Shown piece after piece: positions 56,330-63,992 of a DNA stretch of 64,000 bases (position 1 is the stretch's first letter; each line of letters begins with the position of its first letter). Under the pieces are notes generated by a model. It saw nothing but the letters and a program-made list of their open reading frames with translations. It was not told the DNA's origin and did no database searches. The stretch is from JAFDWR01 sp038216655 (GTDB lineage Bacteria > Armatimonadota > Fimbriimonadia > Fimbriimonadales > Fimbriimonadaceae): the NCBI GenBank assembly GCA_038216655.1, contig JBBQPZ010000010.1, forward strand, positions 62,001 through 126,000, read 5' to 3'. The position numbers were made by a program, and so were the translations under genes.

Positions 56330-57789
56330 GCCGCCACTCCCGCCGCCAGCCGCATCACGGCTTCCTCGTTGAGGTTGTCCGCGCCAACTTCGCCGGCGAT
56401 GACGCCTTCACGCATCACGATGGTTCGGTGGCAGAGACCGATGATTTCGGGTAGTTCCGAGGAGATCACGATGCAGGCCAGGCCTTCGGAGGCGAGTCGT
56501 TGGATAAGGTCATAAATCTCTCGTTTGGCCCCGACATCGACGCCGCGCGTAGGTTCGTCGAGGATCAGAATCTTGGGCTTGGTATCGAGCCACTTGGCGA
56601 GCGAAATCTTCTGCTGGTTGCCACCGCTGAGGCTGGACACCGGCTCCGCAAGGTCGCCGGCGCGGATGTCGAGTCCCTTTCGCCATTCTGCAGCCGTCGC
56701 CTTCTCGCGGCTCTGGTTGATGAACTGGCCGTAACTTCGCAGGTTCGCCATGGTGATGTTGTGGATGCAGCTCAAATCGGTATGGAGGCCCAGACCCTTG
56801 CGGTCCTCGCTCACGTAGGCGATGCCGTACCGCATCGCTTGCCGCGGGTTGGCGATCTTCACGGGTTCGCCCTTTACTTTCAGCTGGGCCTGACCGATCG
56901 GACGGATGCCGATGATGGCTTCGGCAAGCTCTGTTCGACCCGCGCCGACGAGCCCGGCAAGGCCGAGGATTTCGCCGGGTCGGACTTCGAAGGAGCCTCC
57001 TGCGAAGTTCTCGACCCTTAGCGCCGCCGGAGCTGAGGGTTCAGGCAACTTGGGCGGATAGAAGTCGCTGAGGGCCCGGCCGACCATGAGGTCGGCGATC
57101 TGCTCAGGAGTGCTCCCCTTCGCGTCCATCGTGACGACCTTGACTCCGTCCCGGAGCACGGTGATCCGGTCGCAGATTGCGCAGACCTCGGCGAGTCGGT
57201 GGGAAATGTACAAAACGGTCGTTCCGCGTGCGCGGAGCTTGGCGATGATCTCGAAGAGGGCTTCGGCTTCGGGGTCGCTGAGAACCGCGGTTGGCTCGTC
57301 CATGATCAGGATCTCGGCTTTGACGGAGATCGCTTTGGCGATCTCGACGAGTTGCTTGCCTGCGATGGAGAGGTTGCCGACCTTCTCGGTGGCGTTGAAC
57401 CCGGTGTGGACTTGTTGGAGGTAGCCATCTGTCTCTTCAATCATCTTCGCGCGATCGAGGAGTCCGCCTTTGGTGACCTCGCGGCCGAGGAAGACGTTCT
57501 CGGCGACGGTGAGTTCGTCGACCAGATTGAGCTCCTGATGCATCATCGCGATCCCGTGCCGCATCGCGTCGCGGACGCCGTGAAGGGTGACGGTCTTGCC
57601 GTCGAGCACGGTTGCTCCGGCCGTCGGGTGCTGAACGCCGCTGAGGATTCTCATCAGCGTGCTCTTTCCGGCCCCGTTCTCGCCGACGATTCCGTGGACC
57701 TCGCCGGGCTCAAAGCTCATCGAGACGCCATCGAGGGCCCGCACGGCGGGGAACTGCATGACGATGTCCTTGACCTCCAGCTTCGGCAC
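56326..57789 (-). CDS. Ribose-type ABC transporter ATP-binding protein (RbsA/MglA-like)
   Basis: The 487-aa protein has two ABC domains. The first has Walker A Gly-Glu-Asn-Gly-Ala-Gly-Lys-Ser at about 37-44 and Walker B Ile-Leu-Ile-Met-Asp-Glu-Pro-Thr. The second has a degenerate Walker A, the signature Leu-Ser-Gly-Gly-Asn-Gln-Gln-Lys and Walker B Ile-Leu-Ile-Leu-Asp-Glu-Pro. The start is GTG 57789 with TACAAT 7 nt upstream, a leaderless-type arrangement. It is first in the operon with permease and binding protein. Confidence 0.9.
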   Translation of the reverse strand: MPKLEVKDIVMQFPAVRALDGVSMSFEPGEVHGIVGENGAGKSTLMRILSGVQHPTAGATVLDGKTVTLHGVRDAMRHGIAMMHQELNLVDELTVAENVFLGREVTKGGLLDRAKMIEETDGYLQQVHTGFNATEKVGNLSIAGKQLVEIAKAISVKAEILIMDEPTAVLSDPEAEALFEIIAKLRARGTTVLYISHRLAEVCAICDRITVLRDGVKVVTMDAKGSTPEQIADLMVGRALSDFYPPKLPEPSAPAALRVENFAGGSFEVRPGEILGLAGLVGAGRTELAEAIIGIRPIGQAQLKVKGEPVKIANPRQAMRYGIAYVSEDRKGLGLHTDLSCIHNITMANLRSYGQFINQSREKATAAEWRKGLDIRAGDLAEPVSSLSGGNQQKISLAKWLDTKPKILILDEPTRGVDVGAKREIYDLIQRLASEGLACIVISSELPEIIGLCHRTIVMREGVIAGEVGADNLNEEAVMRLAAGVAA

Positions 57790-57796
57790 GGGGGTT

Positions 57797-57802
57797 ATTG
57801 TA
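57797..57802 (-). promoter_or_regulatory. Putative -10 hexamer of a leaderless gene start (ABC ATPase)
   Basis: TACAAT on the minus strand ends 7 nt before the GTG start at 57789. The 7 intervening bases (AACCCCC) are not a ribosome site. Confidence 0.5.
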
Positions 57803-57913
57803 GCGAGATTCTGGGGCCGAGCGGTGAATGGAGAATGGAGAAACGTAAATCGATCTCGGACTTTCCTTTCGATTCCCTACTCGCTAATTGCCATTCTCGA
57901 TTCACGACACCGG

Positions 57914-57919
57914 TAATCT
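57914..57919 (+). promoter_or_regulatory. Putative -10 hexamer of a leaderless gene start (ThuA-like gene)
   Basis: TAATCT ends 6 nt before ATG 57926, with no ribosome site between. A TTGCCA lies at 57888-57893 but is 20 bp away, longer than usual spacing. Confidence 0.45.
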
Positions 57920-57925
57920 CCGCGC

Positions 57926-58639
57926 ATGTTCATGGCTGCCGTCGCGTTTCTGCTGGCCACTCCCGGTCCGGCGCGTTCAATCCTTGCGTTCTCGAAGACC
58001 ACGGGTTTCCGTCACGACTCCATTCCCGCTGCTCGTCGTGCTTTGGTGGACCTCGGCATCGAGCGGGGTTGGACGGTCACTTGTACGGAGGATGCGTCCG
58101 TATTCACCAAGGCGAAGCTCAAGGGCTACGACGCGGTGGTCTGGGTTGAGACGACGGGCACGGTGCTGAACGCGGATCAGAAGAAGGCGTTTGAGGACTT
58201 CATCCACCACGGCGGCGGGTATGTCGGGATGCACTCGGCGGCGGATACCGAATACGACTGGCCGTGGTACGGGCAGCTTGTCGGTGCCTGGTTCCTGCAG
58301 CACCCGGCGCAAGCCAATGCGACGGTGAAGATCGAGGACACGGCGGATTCGGCGACGAGTTTCCTGCCGAACCCTTGGAAGCGCTGGGACGAGTGGTACG
58401 ACTACCGCACCAACCCGCGGGCGAACGTGCACGTGCTGGCGTCTCTGGATCAGACCAGCTACAAAGGCTCAAAGATGGGCGACGACCACCCGATTATGTG
58501 GCGTCACGAGTTCGACGGCGGTCGGGCCTGGTATACGGGGATGGGGCACACGCAGGAGTCGTACGCCGATCCCTTGTTCTTGAAGATGCTGGGCGAGGGC
58601 GTCGAGTGGGCCTGCGGTTCGAGCAAGCGAAAGCCGTAG
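57926..58639 (+). CDS. Exported ThuA-like protein
   Basis: The 237-aa protein has a signal peptide (about 1-18) and a compact ThuA-like domain. It has the motif Phe-Ser-Lys-Thr-Thr-Gly-Phe-Arg-His at the start, Gly-Gly-Gly-Tyr-Val-Gly-Met-His-Ser-Ala-Ala near residue 97, and Asp-Asp-His-Pro-Ile-Met-Trp-Arg-His near residue 185. It is the second ThuA protein here and is closer to the short stand-alone type found with keto-sugar genes. Immediately after it comes the RAYT/palindrome region. Confidence 0.88.
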   Translation: MFMAAVAFLLATPGPARSILAFSKTTGFRHDSIPAARRALVDLGIERGWTVTCTEDASVFTKAKLKGYDAVVWVETTGTVLNADQKKAFEDFIHHGGGYVGMHSAADTEYDWPWYGQLVGAWFLQHPAQANATVKIEDTADSATSFLPNPWKRWDEWYDYRTNPRANVHVLASLDQTSYKGSKMGDDHPIMWRHEFDGGRAWYTGMGHTQESYADPLFLKMLGEGVEWACGSSKRKP

Positions 58640-58653
58640 CTTTCATCCGTTGG

Positions 58654-58827
58654 GGTGGCAGGGTTTGTCCGGACATGGAGTTGCCGCAGGTTGCAAGTTG
58701 CCTCCCGGCAAGCCGTGTCGGCGCCACCTAGGCGGAGTAAATGGCCCCAAAGTTCTTAATCGAGTGCCGATGCCGGGACGTAAGATCAGTCCTGCGGCAA
58801 CTCCAGGTCCGGACAAACGGTGCCACC
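58654..58827. repeat. Family A palindrome, copy 5 (complete, downstream of RAYT gene)
   Basis: Here the outer symmetry is longest: ggtggcagggtttgtccggac with ttgccgcagg on the left, and cctgcggcaa with gtccggacaaacggtgccacc on the right. The inner left arm cccggcaagccgtg is at 58704-58717; the inner right arm has decayed to gccgatgccggga. Confidence 0.88.
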
Positions 58828-58844
58828 CGGATACTTTTTAGGAT

Positions 58845-59357
58845 CTACCACTTGAAGTCGTCGTCTAGGAAGACGATTTCTGGCCCGTTGTAAGCCATGT
58901 CAAGGTAAGCATTGGCAGAGGAGTGTTGCCAATCGACAAGATTGCGACGCTCGGGATTTTGGTGGATGTAGGCCACTTTCTCGCGGTACTCATCGCGAGT
59001 ATCGATGTTGCGGTCGTAGCCTCCGCCGGGCTGCCATACGGGCCCCGTTCGATTTAGCAGGCGATTGATCTTCAAGCTCGTTCGCTTTTTGAGTCCTTCG
59101 AGAATCTTATCGACGGTTTGATCTTGTGCCGGGGTCAGGAGTAAGTGGACGTGGTCGGGCATGACGGCGAAGGCATGAAGAGCAAATTGGCCCTTATGGG
59201 CAAGCCAAGTTAAGTGTTGGACGAACACCTCTCTGGCTGCCGCGGTGCCCAGGAGATTCTCGTGACCAACGCAAGAGAAAGTGAGGAACCGGACTGAGCC
59301 GGTCTCGAATCTCTTTAGTTGCTTTCGATGTCCCGTGACCACCTTTGCGCCTACCAT
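58845..59357 (-). CDS. REP-associated tyrosine transposase (RAYT, Y1_Tnp/HUH)
   Basis: The 170-aa protein has the HUH motif His69-Val-His71 in Met-Pro-Asp-His-Val-His-Leu-Leu-Leu. Later come Val-Trp-Gln-Pro-Gly-Gly-Gly-Tyr114 and Tyr130-Ile-His-Gln-Asn-Pro, which are the signatures of TnpA-REP proteins; Tyr114 or Tyr130 is the candidate nucleophile. RAYTs nick and process REP hairpins and are thought to have spread them. Length and motif order are intact, so it may be active. The start codon lies 2 bp from the family A half palindrome. Confidence 0.88.
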   Translation of the reverse strand: MVGAKVVTGHRKQLKRFETGSVRFLTFSCVGHENLLGTAAAREVFVQHLTWLAHKGQFALHAFAVMPDHVHLLLTPAQDQTVDKILEGLKKRTSLKINRLLNRTGPVWQPGGGYDRNIDTRDEYREKVAYIHQNPERRNLVDWQHSSANAYLDMAYNGPEIVFLDDDFKW

Positions 59358-59359
59358 AG

Positions 59360-59424
59360 CACGGCTTGCCGGGAAGCATTTTCAGTTCGGGCGGAAGTGA
59401 CAAATCCGGACAAACCGTGCCACC
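59360..59424. repeat. Family A palindrome, copy 6 (right half only, upstream of RAYT gene)
   Basis: cacggcttgccggg (59360-59373) and tccggacaaaccgtgccacc (59405-59424) give the inner and outer right arms. The left arms are replaced by the RAYT gene, suggesting that the gene sits inside, or beside, an ancestral palindrome. Confidence 0.85.
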
Positions 59425-59434
59425 CCCCTTGGAG

Positions 59435-60262
59435 TCAATGCTTAAGCAAATATCCGCGGATGAAGCCGATGCAGCTCGAGACTTCTGGTAGGGAGTGCTC
59501 TTCGTTGTATTCGTATTCGACCGACGCTGGACCGTAGAATTTTTGCTTCTTAAACTCGTCCAGGATGCCGGGGATGTCAGAGATGCCGGTGCCGTAGGGG
59601 ACGTCGTGGCCGGAGGGGGCGAACTCGTTGAGGTCTTTGAGGTGGCAGCTCATGATGCGGCCCTTGAGGATTCGCAGGGCGTCGGTGGGCTTAACCCCCG
59701 ATCGCACCCAGTGGCCGACGTCGGCGCAGGAGCCGATGCGGGCGTCGCGGCTCTTTACGACGGAGAGCACGTAGTTCGGGTCCCACATTCGGTAGCTCGG
59801 GTTGTTCGCCTGCTTCGGGTGGTCGTGGAAGCCGACCTTGATGTCGAACTCCTTGACCATCATCTCGATGGTGTCGATCGCCTCCACCGACTCCGTATTG
59901 ATGACCATCAGGCGCAGCCCCTTTGCCCACTGGAACAGCTTGCGCGCTTGCGCGGGGTCTTTCGGGATGCCGGTGACGCCGAAAGCGACGGGGGTGAGGT
60001 GGTGCTTGGTCATCTCCGCTTGGAGCTCCGCGGTCGCCGCGTCGCCCATATCGGGTCCGATGCCGATGTCTGAGCCGGGCTTGAGTTTCTGGCCGGGGTA
60101 GAGCTCGATGTAGTGGGAGCCCGCGCGTTCGGTCTGCTCGATCGCTTCGAAGGTGGTGAAGCGATTGAAGGTCCACGCCTGGATGCTCATCCGAAATTCC
60201 TCGGCGGGGGCGGGGGCGGGGGCGGTCGTCATCAGGCTGGCGGCGATGAGGGTTGCGAGCAT
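59435..60262 (-). CDS. Exported sugar phosphate isomerase/epimerase-like TIM-barrel protein
   Basis: The 275-aa protein has a signal-peptide-like N terminus (about 1-20) and the xylose-isomerase-like (AP_endonuc_2) fold. Visible parts are Met-Ser-Ile-Gln-Ala-Trp-Thr-Phe, then Gly-Phe-His-Asp-His, and Ala-Asp-Val-Gly-His-Trp-Val-Arg-Ser-Gly. A final Ser-Val-Glu-Tyr-Glu carries the metal-binding Glu. In 3-keto-glycoside pathways such proteins act as lyases or isomerases of keto-sugars. A CAGAAT lies 6 nt upstream of ATG 60262 as a possible -10 hexamer. Confidence 0.85.
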   Translation of the reverse strand: MLATLIAASLMTTAPAPAPAEEFRMSIQAWTFNRFTTFEAIEQTERAGSHYIELYPGQKLKPGSDIGIGPDMGDAATAELQAEMTKHHLTPVAFGVTGIPKDPAQARKLFQWAKGLRLMVINTESVEAIDTIEMMVKEFDIKVGFHDHPKQANNPSYRMWDPNYVLSVVKSRDARIGSCADVGHWVRSGVKPTDALRILKGRIMSCHLKDLNEFAPSGHDVPYGTGISDIPGILDEFKKQKFYGPASVEYEYNEEHSLPEVSSCIGFIRGYLLKH

Positions 60263-60603
60263 GGTTTAATTCTGGCTTAGTTTCTGAGTGGTAGTGGCAG
60301 TGGTAGTGGTACTGCGGGGGTCTGTCATCCTTCGACTGCGTAGCTCTCGCTAGGGCTCGGTCACTTCACCCCGGATAACGGTTCGATCTAGGGCTGCCGT
60401 TAGGTTGAGAACTCACTTGGTTAGAGTCAACTCTCACGTTCTCACTCTCACTTCTTGCCACTCACTTCTCGCCGCGATGCTTTGACCGTCGGCGATGCTG
60501 TCAACTCATTGGACAGGACATTCACAAAAGTCAACCAGCACCAGCGATTTTGCCGAGCCGACCGGGACGGTCCCGCTCCGACATCAGCCCGAGGGAGGTA
60601 CGA
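60263..60603. other. Intergenic region with diverged repeats
   Basis: A gtggta simple tract lies at 60287-60312. Next comes a family F-like unit at 60325-60380 (catccttcgactgcg ... cggataacgg), similar to the 29567-29623 copy. The rest has actctcac blocks around 60430. No gene is supported. Confidence 0.55.
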
Positions 60604-60672
60604 GTTCCGGAATCTCCATCCCCCGGCCCCTTCCTCTTCCAGCGCACAATCATCGCCGCAAAAGGAAGGGGA
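60604..60672. repeat. Dispersed hairpin repeat, family C, copy 2
   Basis: gttccggaatctcca and a ccccttcctcttccagcgc segment, then the conserved acaatcat loop and gccgcaaaaggaagggga, match copy 1 (18287-18354) on the opposite strand. Stem changes are partly compensated (tcctctt/aagagga against tcctctt/aaaagga). This copy is 50 bp upstream of an oxidoreductase start, unlike copy 1, which follows a stop codon. Confidence 0.8.
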
Positions 60673-60722
60673 GCCAATGTTGCTTCGTTTCGCGCTAAAC
60701 TAGCGGCCGTAGGGATTGAACA

Positions 60723-62048
60723 ATGGCGAACGAACTCACGAGACGAGATGTACTGAAGGGATCGGCAGCGGCGGCTTTGGGCCTCGCGATGGGGAAAGCG
60801 GGAGCGGCGTCGCCGAATCCCGAGATGACACCCGCGATTCCGCCTAACGGACGAATTCGCTTTGGCATCATCGGATCCGGTGGCAAGGGTTGGAGTGGCA
60901 TGCAGCAGGCCGCGGAGCATGGCGACATCGTCGCCGTCTGCGACATCGACGCCAACAACCGATCGAAGGCGATGCTTGAGCATCCCCGTGCGGCTGCGTT
61001 CGACGACTATCGCGTGATGCTGGAGATGATGAAGGGCAAGCTTGACGCCGTCGTTATCAGCACCCCGGATCACCACCACTCGATCGCCTCGTCGCTGGCG
61101 ATGCACCAGGGCTTGCACTGCTATACCGAGAAGCCGCTTTGCCGGACGATCTGGGAGGCCCGACAGCTTGCCCGCATCGCCCGCGAGAAAGGTGTCGCCA
61201 CCCAGATGGGGAACCAGAGCACGGCGAGCACGAACATGCGGAAGGTGGCCGCGCTGATCAAGCGAGGCGAGTGGGGTCACGCAAAGGAAGTTCACCTGTG
61301 GACCGACCGCGCCAAGGGCTGGTGGGCGCAGGGGGTCGAGCGACCCAAGCCGGGGACCGCGCCGAAGACCGTCGATTTTGAAATGTGGCTTGGCCCGCGC
61401 CCGGAGCGCCCGTTCGCCGAGGGTTACCACCCCTTCGCTTGGCGCGGCTTCTGGGACTTCGGCACCGGATCGCTCGGCGACATGGGTTGCCACATATTTA
61501 ACATGCCGTTCATGGCGCTCGACTTGCGAGACCCGCTAACGGTTCAGGCCGACACAAGCGGTCACAACCACGAGACCTTCCCGGAGTGGGCGAACGTACA
61601 CTACGAATTCGGTGCGCGTGGGGGCCGTCCGCCGGTGATGGTCCATTGGCATGACGGCGGAAAGAAGCCGGACGCCGCTTTGGCTCCGGGCTTTGAGCTC
61701 GGCGGCAACGGCGCGATCGTCGTGTTGGAGAAGGGCACGATCTACAGTGAGGATGAGTCGAACACCAAGTTCCACCTCATCGGTGGCGGCGAGATTCCGG
61801 ACATCAAGGTGGACGAGTCGCCTGGTCACATGGCCGAGTTCGCCCGCGCCTGCCTCGGCGGCGTGCCCGCGGTCTCGAACTTCCCCGGCTACTCCGGCCC
61901 GCTGGCGGAGACGGTGCTCCTAGGCAATCTCGCGATCTGGGCCAACGGCCCCAAGCTCGAGTGGGACGCGAAGCGGATGCAGGTCAAGGGAACTCACGAG
62001 TTCGATGAACTGATTCATCCGAAATTCCGCGACGGCTTTGGTGTCTAA
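60723..62048 (+). CDS. Tat-exported Gfo/Idh/MocA family oxidoreductase
   Basis: The 441-aa protein has a Tat signal (Thr-Arg-Arg-Asp-Val-Leu near residue 6) and a Rossmann motif Ile-Ile-Gly-Ser-Gly-Gly-Lys-Gly near residue 49. The catalytic Thr-Glu-Lys-Pro-Leu lies near residue 138, with Pro-Asp-His-His-His before it. The C-terminal domain has Gly-Ser-Leu-Gly-Asp-Met-Gly-Cys-His, a pattern common to exported family members. It is followed by a DUF1080 gene in convergent orientation. ATG 60723 has a weak GTAGGG site upstream. Confidence 0.9.
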   Translation: MANELTRRDVLKGSAAAALGLAMGKAGAASPNPEMTPAIPPNGRIRFGIIGSGGKGWSGMQQAAEHGDIVAVCDIDANNRSKAMLEHPRAAAFDDYRVMLEMMKGKLDAVVISTPDHHHSIASSLAMHQGLHCYTEKPLCRTIWEARQLARIAREKGVATQMGNQSTASTNMRKVAALIKRGEWGHAKEVHLWTDRAKGWWAQGVERPKPGTAPKTVDFEMWLGPRPERPFAEGYHPFAWRGFWDFGTGSLGDMGCHIFNMPFMALDLRDPLTVQADTSGHNHETFPEWANVHYEFGARGGRPPVMVHWHDGGKKPDAALAPGFELGGNGAIVVLEKGTIYSEDESNTKFHLIGGGEIPDIKVDESPGHMAEFARACLGGVPAVSNFPGYSGPLAETVLLGNLAIWANGPKLEWDAKRMQVKGTHEFDELIHPKFRDGFGV

Positions 62049-62061
62049 CGGGCTTCGCCCC

Positions 62062-62120
62062 GTGTTAGAGTGTTGGAGTGCTAAAGGGCAGATTTGCCTC
62101 TAACTTGAACACTCTAACAC
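62062..62120. terminator. Long-loop hairpin between convergent genes
   Basis: gtgttagagtgtt (62062-62074) and aacactctaacac (62108-62120) are a perfect 13-bp inverted repeat with a 33-nt loop, followed by ttgattcc. It lies between the ends of converging transcripts and is a candidate termination or insulation element. Confidence 0.55.
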
Positions 62121-62127
62121 TTGATTC

Positions 62128-62790
62128 CTAGCCTCGAAGAGGCTTGATCTTAATGTTCTTAAACGCGACCACACCGTGGTCGCCCTGCAGGCCGATCGTG
62201 CCCTTCGCCGTCTTGGCGAACTCGGGCCACTCGTGGAATTTGCTCTTGGCGACGCGCGCCCAGAACTCGGTGCTGTCGAGGTTGAAGTCGTAGTATTTGA
62301 CCCCGTTCAGCTTGACCCAGCAGCCCTTCTTCGAGATATGGATGTCGTAGTGGTTCCACTCGCCGGCCGGCTTGCTGGCGTCGATCTTTGAGTCGTACAA
62401 CTCATACAGGAAGCCCGTGCTTTGCACGCCTGGTTCGAACTTGCGGTCGTAGATTTGAATCTCCGGACCGCTGTGCCAGGTCTCCTCGCCCGTGTCGGCG
62501 ACGTGGAAGAGCACGCCGCTGTTCTGGCCCTTCTCGAATTTGAAGTCGAGCTGCAGGTCGAACCAGCCGAACTTGTCGTTGGAGAGAATGTCGCCTGCGT
62601 TGTTCGGATCTGCAACTGCCAGGGCACCGTCAACCACTTGCCAGCCCGGCCGGATCGTGTCAACTTTGAAGTTGTGCCAACCCTTGGTGGTCTGACCGTC
62701 GAAGAGGAGTTTCCACCCGGACTTGACCTCACCCGGAGTCAGGGCATTGTCGGATCGGAGCAGAAGGGTGGCGGCAAGTACAGCGAACAT
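62128..62790 (-). CDS. Exported DUF1080 protein (3-keto-disaccharide hydrolase-like)
   Basis: The 220-aa protein has a very short signal peptide (about 1-13) and a single DUF1080 domain. Its start is Trp-Lys-Leu-Leu-Phe-Asp-Gly-Gln, followed by Gly-Gln-Asn-Ser-Gly-Val-Leu-Phe-His, Pro-Glu-Ile-Gln-Ile-Tyr-Asp and Gly-Glu-Trp-Asn-His-Tyr. It is a shorter relative of the protein at 46166. It likely works with the oxidoreductase encoded next to it (convergent), cleaving 3-keto-glycosides; substrate unknown. CACAAT lies 5 nt upstream of ATG 62790 as a possible -10 hexamer. Confidence 0.88.
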   Translation of the reverse strand: MFAVLAATLLLRSDNALTPGEVKSGWKLLFDGQTTKGWHNFKVDTIRPGWQVVDGALAVADPNNAGDILSNDKFGWFDLQLDFKFEKGQNSGVLFHVADTGEETWHSGPEIQIYDRKFEPGVQSTGFLYELYDSKIDASKPAGEWNHYDIHISKKGCWVKLNGVKYYDFNLDSTEFWARVAKSKFHEWPEFAKTAKGTIGLQGDHGVVAFKNIKIKPLRG

Positions 62791-62990
62791 GCCCTATTGT
62801 GGCCCGACCTTTCCGACGTCGAGCGCATAAATCACCGAAGAGGCGTGACGATTTTTGGCGCATTCCCCGTTGACCAAGGGAAAATCCAATCCAAGCCGAG
62901 GCGGCATCGGATATGGTAACAGTTACGTGCGCCGATCCGAGGGCGGCGTGGGCAATGGAGCCGGGGCGGAGACAATCAAAGGTGAACAAA

Positions 62991-63992
62991 ATGAAGTTTC
63001 TAGGCATGGCGGTCCTTTTTGCCGTCGTTTTAGCGGGTTGTAGTGGTGGCGACAAGACCGGCACCGACGAAAGTGGCGCGCCGGGCACCAAGACCAGCGG
63101 CGGGACGGGCGGCAAGAAGTTCAAGCTCGCATTCGTGACGAACAACTCGTCCGATTATTGGACTATCGCTCGAAAGGGCGTCGAAAAGGCCGAGGGCGAG
63201 CTCGGCATCAAGGTCGACTTTGTCATGCCGCCGGATGGAACGGCGGCCGCGCAGCGCAAGATTGTCGACGATCTGAAGTCCAAGGGGGTCGACGGAATGG
63301 CGATCAGCCCGACGGACCCCGCCAACCAGACCGACATGATCAACGGCGTCGCCAAGGACTCGCTGGTGTTCACTCAGGACAGCGACGCTCCCAAGAGCGA
63401 CCGCGCCTGCTACATCGGTACCGACAACAAGGAAGCCGGCAAGCAGCTTGGTGAGGAACTAAAGAAGGCGCTCCCCAACGGCGGCAAGATCTACGCGTTC
63501 GTCGGCAGCATCGACGCGCAGAACGCGAAGGATCGCATCGACGGCGTCAAGGAAGCGATCGCGGGCAGCAAGATCGTGCTCGTCGACACGATTCAGGACG
63601 GTACGGACCACACCAAGGCGAAGACCAACGTAGCTGACATCCTCGTCAAGGACCCCGATGTGGCCGCATGCATTGGGATCTGGAGCTATAACGGTCCCGC
63701 GATCTACGGTGCGGTACAAGACGCCCAGAAGGTCGGCAAGGTCAAGATCCTGTGCTTCGACGAGGAAGATGAGACCCTCGCCGGTATCAAGGCGGGCGCC
63801 ATCGATGCGACGATCGTTCAGCAGCCGTTTGAGTTTGGCTACAAAGCGATCATCAACATGAGCAAGTACCTGAACGGCGACAAGTCGGTCATTCCGGCCA
63901 ACAAGCTCGATATCGTCCCGACCCTCGTGATCCACAAGGCCGAGGTCGAGGAATTCCAGACCAAGCTCAACAAGCTGCGCGGACGCTCCTAA
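62991..63992 (+). CDS. Sugar-binding lipoprotein (RbsB-like)
   Basis: The 333-aa protein has a lipoprotein signal (Val-Val-Leu-Ala-Gly-Cys near residue 16), a Gly/Thr/Asp linker and a Peripla_BP_4 binding domain beginning Ala-Phe-Val-Thr-Asn-Asn-Ser-Ser-Asp-Tyr-Trp. It probably binds a monosaccharide for an ABC importer, whose remaining genes may lie beyond the window; an ATG at 63996 could start the next one. ATG 62991 has aaaggtgaac upstream; an earlier in-frame start at 62913 is rejected because it precedes the signal peptide. Confidence 0.88.
   Translation: MKFLGMAVLFAVVLAGCSGGDKTGTDESGAPGTKTSGGTGGKKFKLAFVTNNSSDYWTIARKGVEKAEGELGIKVDFVMPPDGTAAAQRKIVDDLKSKGVDGMAISPTDPANQTDMINGVAKDSLVFTQDSDAPKSDRACYIGTDNKEAGKQLGEELKKALPNGGKIYAFVGSIDAQNAKDRIDGVKEAIAGSKIVLVDTIQDGTDHTKAKTNVADILVKDPDVAACIGIWSYNGPAIYGAVQDAQKVGKVKILCFDEEDETLAGIKAGAIDATIVQQPFEFGYKAIINMSKYLNGDKSVIPANKLDIVPTLVIHKAEVEEFQTKLNKLRGRS

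Larger units (their letters stand above)
58654..59424 (-). mobile_element. REPtron-like unit: RAYT gene between family A palindromes
   Basis: A complete palindrome (58654-58827) and a half palindrome (59360-59424) flank the transposase-like gene within 20 bp on each side. The arms are those dispersed elsewhere in the window (9.95, 10.19, 18.86 and 54.7 kb). This is the layout of a RAYT with its cognate REP sequences. Confidence 0.8.
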
